A stretch of DNA of 6,911 nucleotides from positions 1 to 6,911 of the forward strand of contig DQVJ01000244.1 in NCBI GenBank assembly GCA_015661795.1, given 5' to 3'. Source of the DNA: Sulfurovum sp. (lineage in GTDB: Bacteria > Campylobacterota > Campylobacteria > Campylobacterales > Sulfurovaceae). Positions 5,303-6,911 of this stretch are shown here, piece by piece. Positions within the stretch are counted from its first letter, which is position 1. Every line of letters begins with the position of its first letter. Under the pieces are notes generated by a model that did not search any database, was not told the DNA's origin, and saw only the letters and a list, made by a program, of their open reading frames with translations. Made by a program: the position numbers and the translations under genes.

Positions 5303-6117
5303 ACTTTTCCTCCATACTTTTTAGAAAAACTTTTCATACTAAATTTTAATGCATCATCATTGCACACATCCACACATCTACCACAGTTGGTGCATTCACC
5401 ATCTGTTACCGAGATACTCTCTTTTTTAATCATATGTAAAACCTGATTTTCAGGACACACAACCTTACAGTCCATACACTCCGTACATGCTTCATGATTA
5501 TGCTTTACTCTCACAAGACTTTTACTGCCTATGACAGAATATGCAGCGCCCAAAGGGCACAAATGTCCACACCACCCATTTTTTACACCAAAGAGATCAA
5601 ATAAAAATATAGCAAGCACCACAGCACCTCCCATACCAAACCCAAAGACAATTCCTCTTTGCATGATGGTGATAGGAGAGACTACTTCAAAAGCAGCTAC
5701 ACCGACTAAAGCAGAGACTACAACTCCAAGAACCAGTATCCAGTACCTCGCACTTCGTTTTAAAAAACGATAGTTCACCTCTTCTTTGTCGAGGTTAAAC
5801 TTACGTCTAAGCCAGTTTGCTAAGTCTGTCACCATGTTGATAGGACAAACCCATGCACAAAATGCACGACCTCCTACCACAAAATAAAACATCGTGATAA
5901 TCACAGCACCCATCAAGACATCTGTACCCAAAACAAACCCCGTTGCCAATACTTGAAGTGTGGTGTATGGGTCTGCTAAAGGTATCGTGTCAAATATATA
6001 AGATGTTCCAAATGTTCCTGCCAAAATATTCCATCCATAGGCATTGGCAGCGAAATATAAAAACATCAACCCTATCTGTGTACTTCTTCTAAGGAGTAAA
6101 TACTTCATGTTTTTCAT
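5299..6117 (-). CDS. napH: NapH, membrane-bound quinol-oxidising Fe-S subunit
   Basis: NapH sits in the cytoplasmic membrane and, with NapG, takes electrons from menaquinol, replacing NapC in Campylobacterota. The 272-residue protein has four hydrophobic segments at about 14-33, 54-82, 124-147 and 156-178. Two CX3CP motifs (C87-C91-P and C183-C187-P) lie at membrane boundaries, as in the NapH/NosR/MauM-type membrane ferredoxins. A cytoplasmic C-terminal domain holds two [4Fe-4S] quartets: C211-C214-C217-C221-P and C242-C245-C248-C252. The first ATG shares one base with the napG stop (TAATG), with GGAGG 10 nt upstream inside napG; a second Met at residue 4 is possible but sits further from it. 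The gene's end overlaps napB by 4 nt. The small opposite-strand frame at 5531-5773 is a shadow. Confidence 0.95.
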   Translation of the reverse strand: MKNMKYLLLRRSTQIGLMFLYFAANAYGWNILAGTFGTSYIFDTIPLADPYTTLQVLATGFVLGTDVLMGAVIITMFYFVVGGRAFCAWVCPINMVTDLANWLRRKFNLDKEEVNYRFLKRSARYWILVLGVVVSALVGVAAFEVVSPITIMQRGIVFGFGMGGAVVLAIFLFDLFGVKNGWCGHLCPLGAAYSVIGSKSLVRVKHNHEACTECMDCKVVCPENQVLHMIKKESISVTDGECTNCGRCVDVCNDDALKFSMKSFSKKYGGKV

Positions 6118-6911
6118 TAGTACTCTACCTCCATATTGAGATACTCTTTGGCTTCTCTTTTGGAAACTTCTGTTGTGGTGGTTTGAGAATGTGCATTACC
6201 CACACGCTCTTGGTCTTTTGCATCCCAACCTTTGACATAATGGTCACCTGCTTTACCTTTGGCTACATCATTTGGTAGAATAAATATCGCTGGCTCTTCC
6301 GTCACACAGGCTTTCTCGCACAAACCACAGCCTGTACAGGCACTGTCTTGTACCACAGGAAGCAGATACGCATGCTTTCCTGTTCTGTCATTTTTTTGAT
6401 GCTCTAAAGTAATAGCCACATCCAACAAAGGACATGCCCTGTAACACGCATCACACTGGATGCCCCAAAAGGCGATACAAGACTCTTTATGCACAACTGC
6501 CAAACCCATAGTTGCTTTGTTAATGTCAAGCTCTTGTTTGTCATTTAGAAGGCTTGGCATATCTAAGGCTCCTGATGGACATACAGGTACACAAGGGATG
6601 TCCTCACACATATAACAAGGCACTTCAGTTGGCACAAAAAATGGTGTACCTATAAGTACTGCGTCACCACCTTTTGCCATCTGTAAGGTACCTGGTCTAG
6701 GAAGTCCTGTCTCCTTGTCTCTATTGGTATCTCTATTGACACAAGCTTCTGCACACAGACCACACTTAATACACGCTGTCAGGAAGTCTTCCTCTTTCAG
6801 CGCACCTGGTGGTCTAAGTACCAAAGGTGATGCTTTTACACTATCTACATACCCACTCCATAACATTCCACCAAGTGCCGCAAGCCCTACGCTTTGTAAG
6901 GTTGTCGCCAT
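6117..6911 (-). CDS. napG: NapG, periplasmic 4x[4Fe-4S] protein of the NapGH quinol dehydrogenase (5' end missing)
   Basis: NapG is a periplasmic iron-sulfur protein that works with NapH to pass electrons toward NapB/NapA. The visible 264 residues contain four cysteine quartets: C47-C50-C53-C57, C99-C102-C107-C111-P, C145-C153-C156-C160-P and C192-C195-C198-C202. The segment SVGLAALGGMLWSGYVDSVKA (about 7-27) is the hydrophobic and cleavage part of a twin-arginine signal peptide, but the arginine pair is not present: the ATG at 6911-6909 coincides with the window edge and is probably an internal Met, with the RR-containing start lying just outside. The gene is therefore partial here. It ends in a Ser/Thr-rich charged tail; its stop shares a base with the napH start. 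In Campylobacterota napA normally precedes it. Confidence 0.94.
   Translation of the reverse strand: MATTLQSVGLAALGGMLWSGYVDSVKASPLVLRPPGALKEEDFLTACIKCGLCAEACVNRDTNRDKETGLPRPGTLQMAKGGDAVLIGTPFFVPTEVPCYMCEDIPCVPVCPSGALDMPSLLNDKQELDINKATMGLAVVHKESCIAFWGIQCDACYRACPLLDVAITLEHQKNDRTGKHAYLLPVVQDSACTGCGLCEKACVTEEPAIFILPNDVAKGKAGDHYVKGWDAKDQERVGNAHSQTTTTEVSKREAKEYLNMEVEY

Noticed and set aside
6909..6911. ATG at the window edge as the true napG start
   Set aside because: It would give a NapG without the twin-arginine pair while keeping the hydrophobic export segment, so the real start most likely lies beyond the window.

Overview
The window is about 6.9 kb of low-GC DNA in which every gene I can support reads on the minus strand. 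The gene order, the protein features and the absence of napC match the periplasmic nitrate reductase (Nap) locus of Campylobacterota (the former Epsilonproteobacteria), usually written napAGHBFLD. I would expect a Sulfurovum/Sulfurimonas-like organism rather than Campylobacter, because napF is present and additional small genes are interspersed. The genus is an inference.

Read right to left (5' to 3' on the minus strand), the layout is: napG (6911-6117, missing its 5' end), napH (6117-5299), napB (5302-4343), napF (4343-3804), an uncharacterised acidic 113-aa gene (3807-3466), napL (3469-2513), napD (2498-2136) and an uncharacterised 92-aa gene (2135-1857). Junctions from napG to the last gene are 4-nt or 1-nt overlaps, direct abutment, or a single 14-nt gap, so this is one transcription unit with extensive translational coupling. 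napA and the operon promoter should lie beyond position 6911. A rho-independent terminator formed partly from the last codons of the 92-aa gene closes the operon (1833-1866).

A 299-bp spacer (1558-1856) follows. It carries the terminator, a 9-G tract and, at its far end, a perfect extended -10 promoter (1589-1597). That promoter drives a separate aldehyde dehydrogenase gene (1557-106), which is followed after 46 bp by the start of an unidentified gene running off the left end (59-1).

How the genes work together: NapH (membrane) and NapG (periplasmic Fe-S protein) form the quinol-oxidising module that replaces NapC. Electrons pass to the haem protein NapB and then to the catalytic NapA outside the window. 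NapF and NapD are cytoplasmic maturation factors for NapA, and NapL is a periplasmic seven-bladed propeller of unclear role. The most unusual element is NapB: here it is a 319-residue three-haem protein with a cytochrome c553-type domain fused in front of the normal dihaem NapB core. The second point of interest is the pair of unnamed small cytoplasmic proteins embedded in the operon. I see no RNA gene, CRISPR array, insertion sequence or wholly new system.
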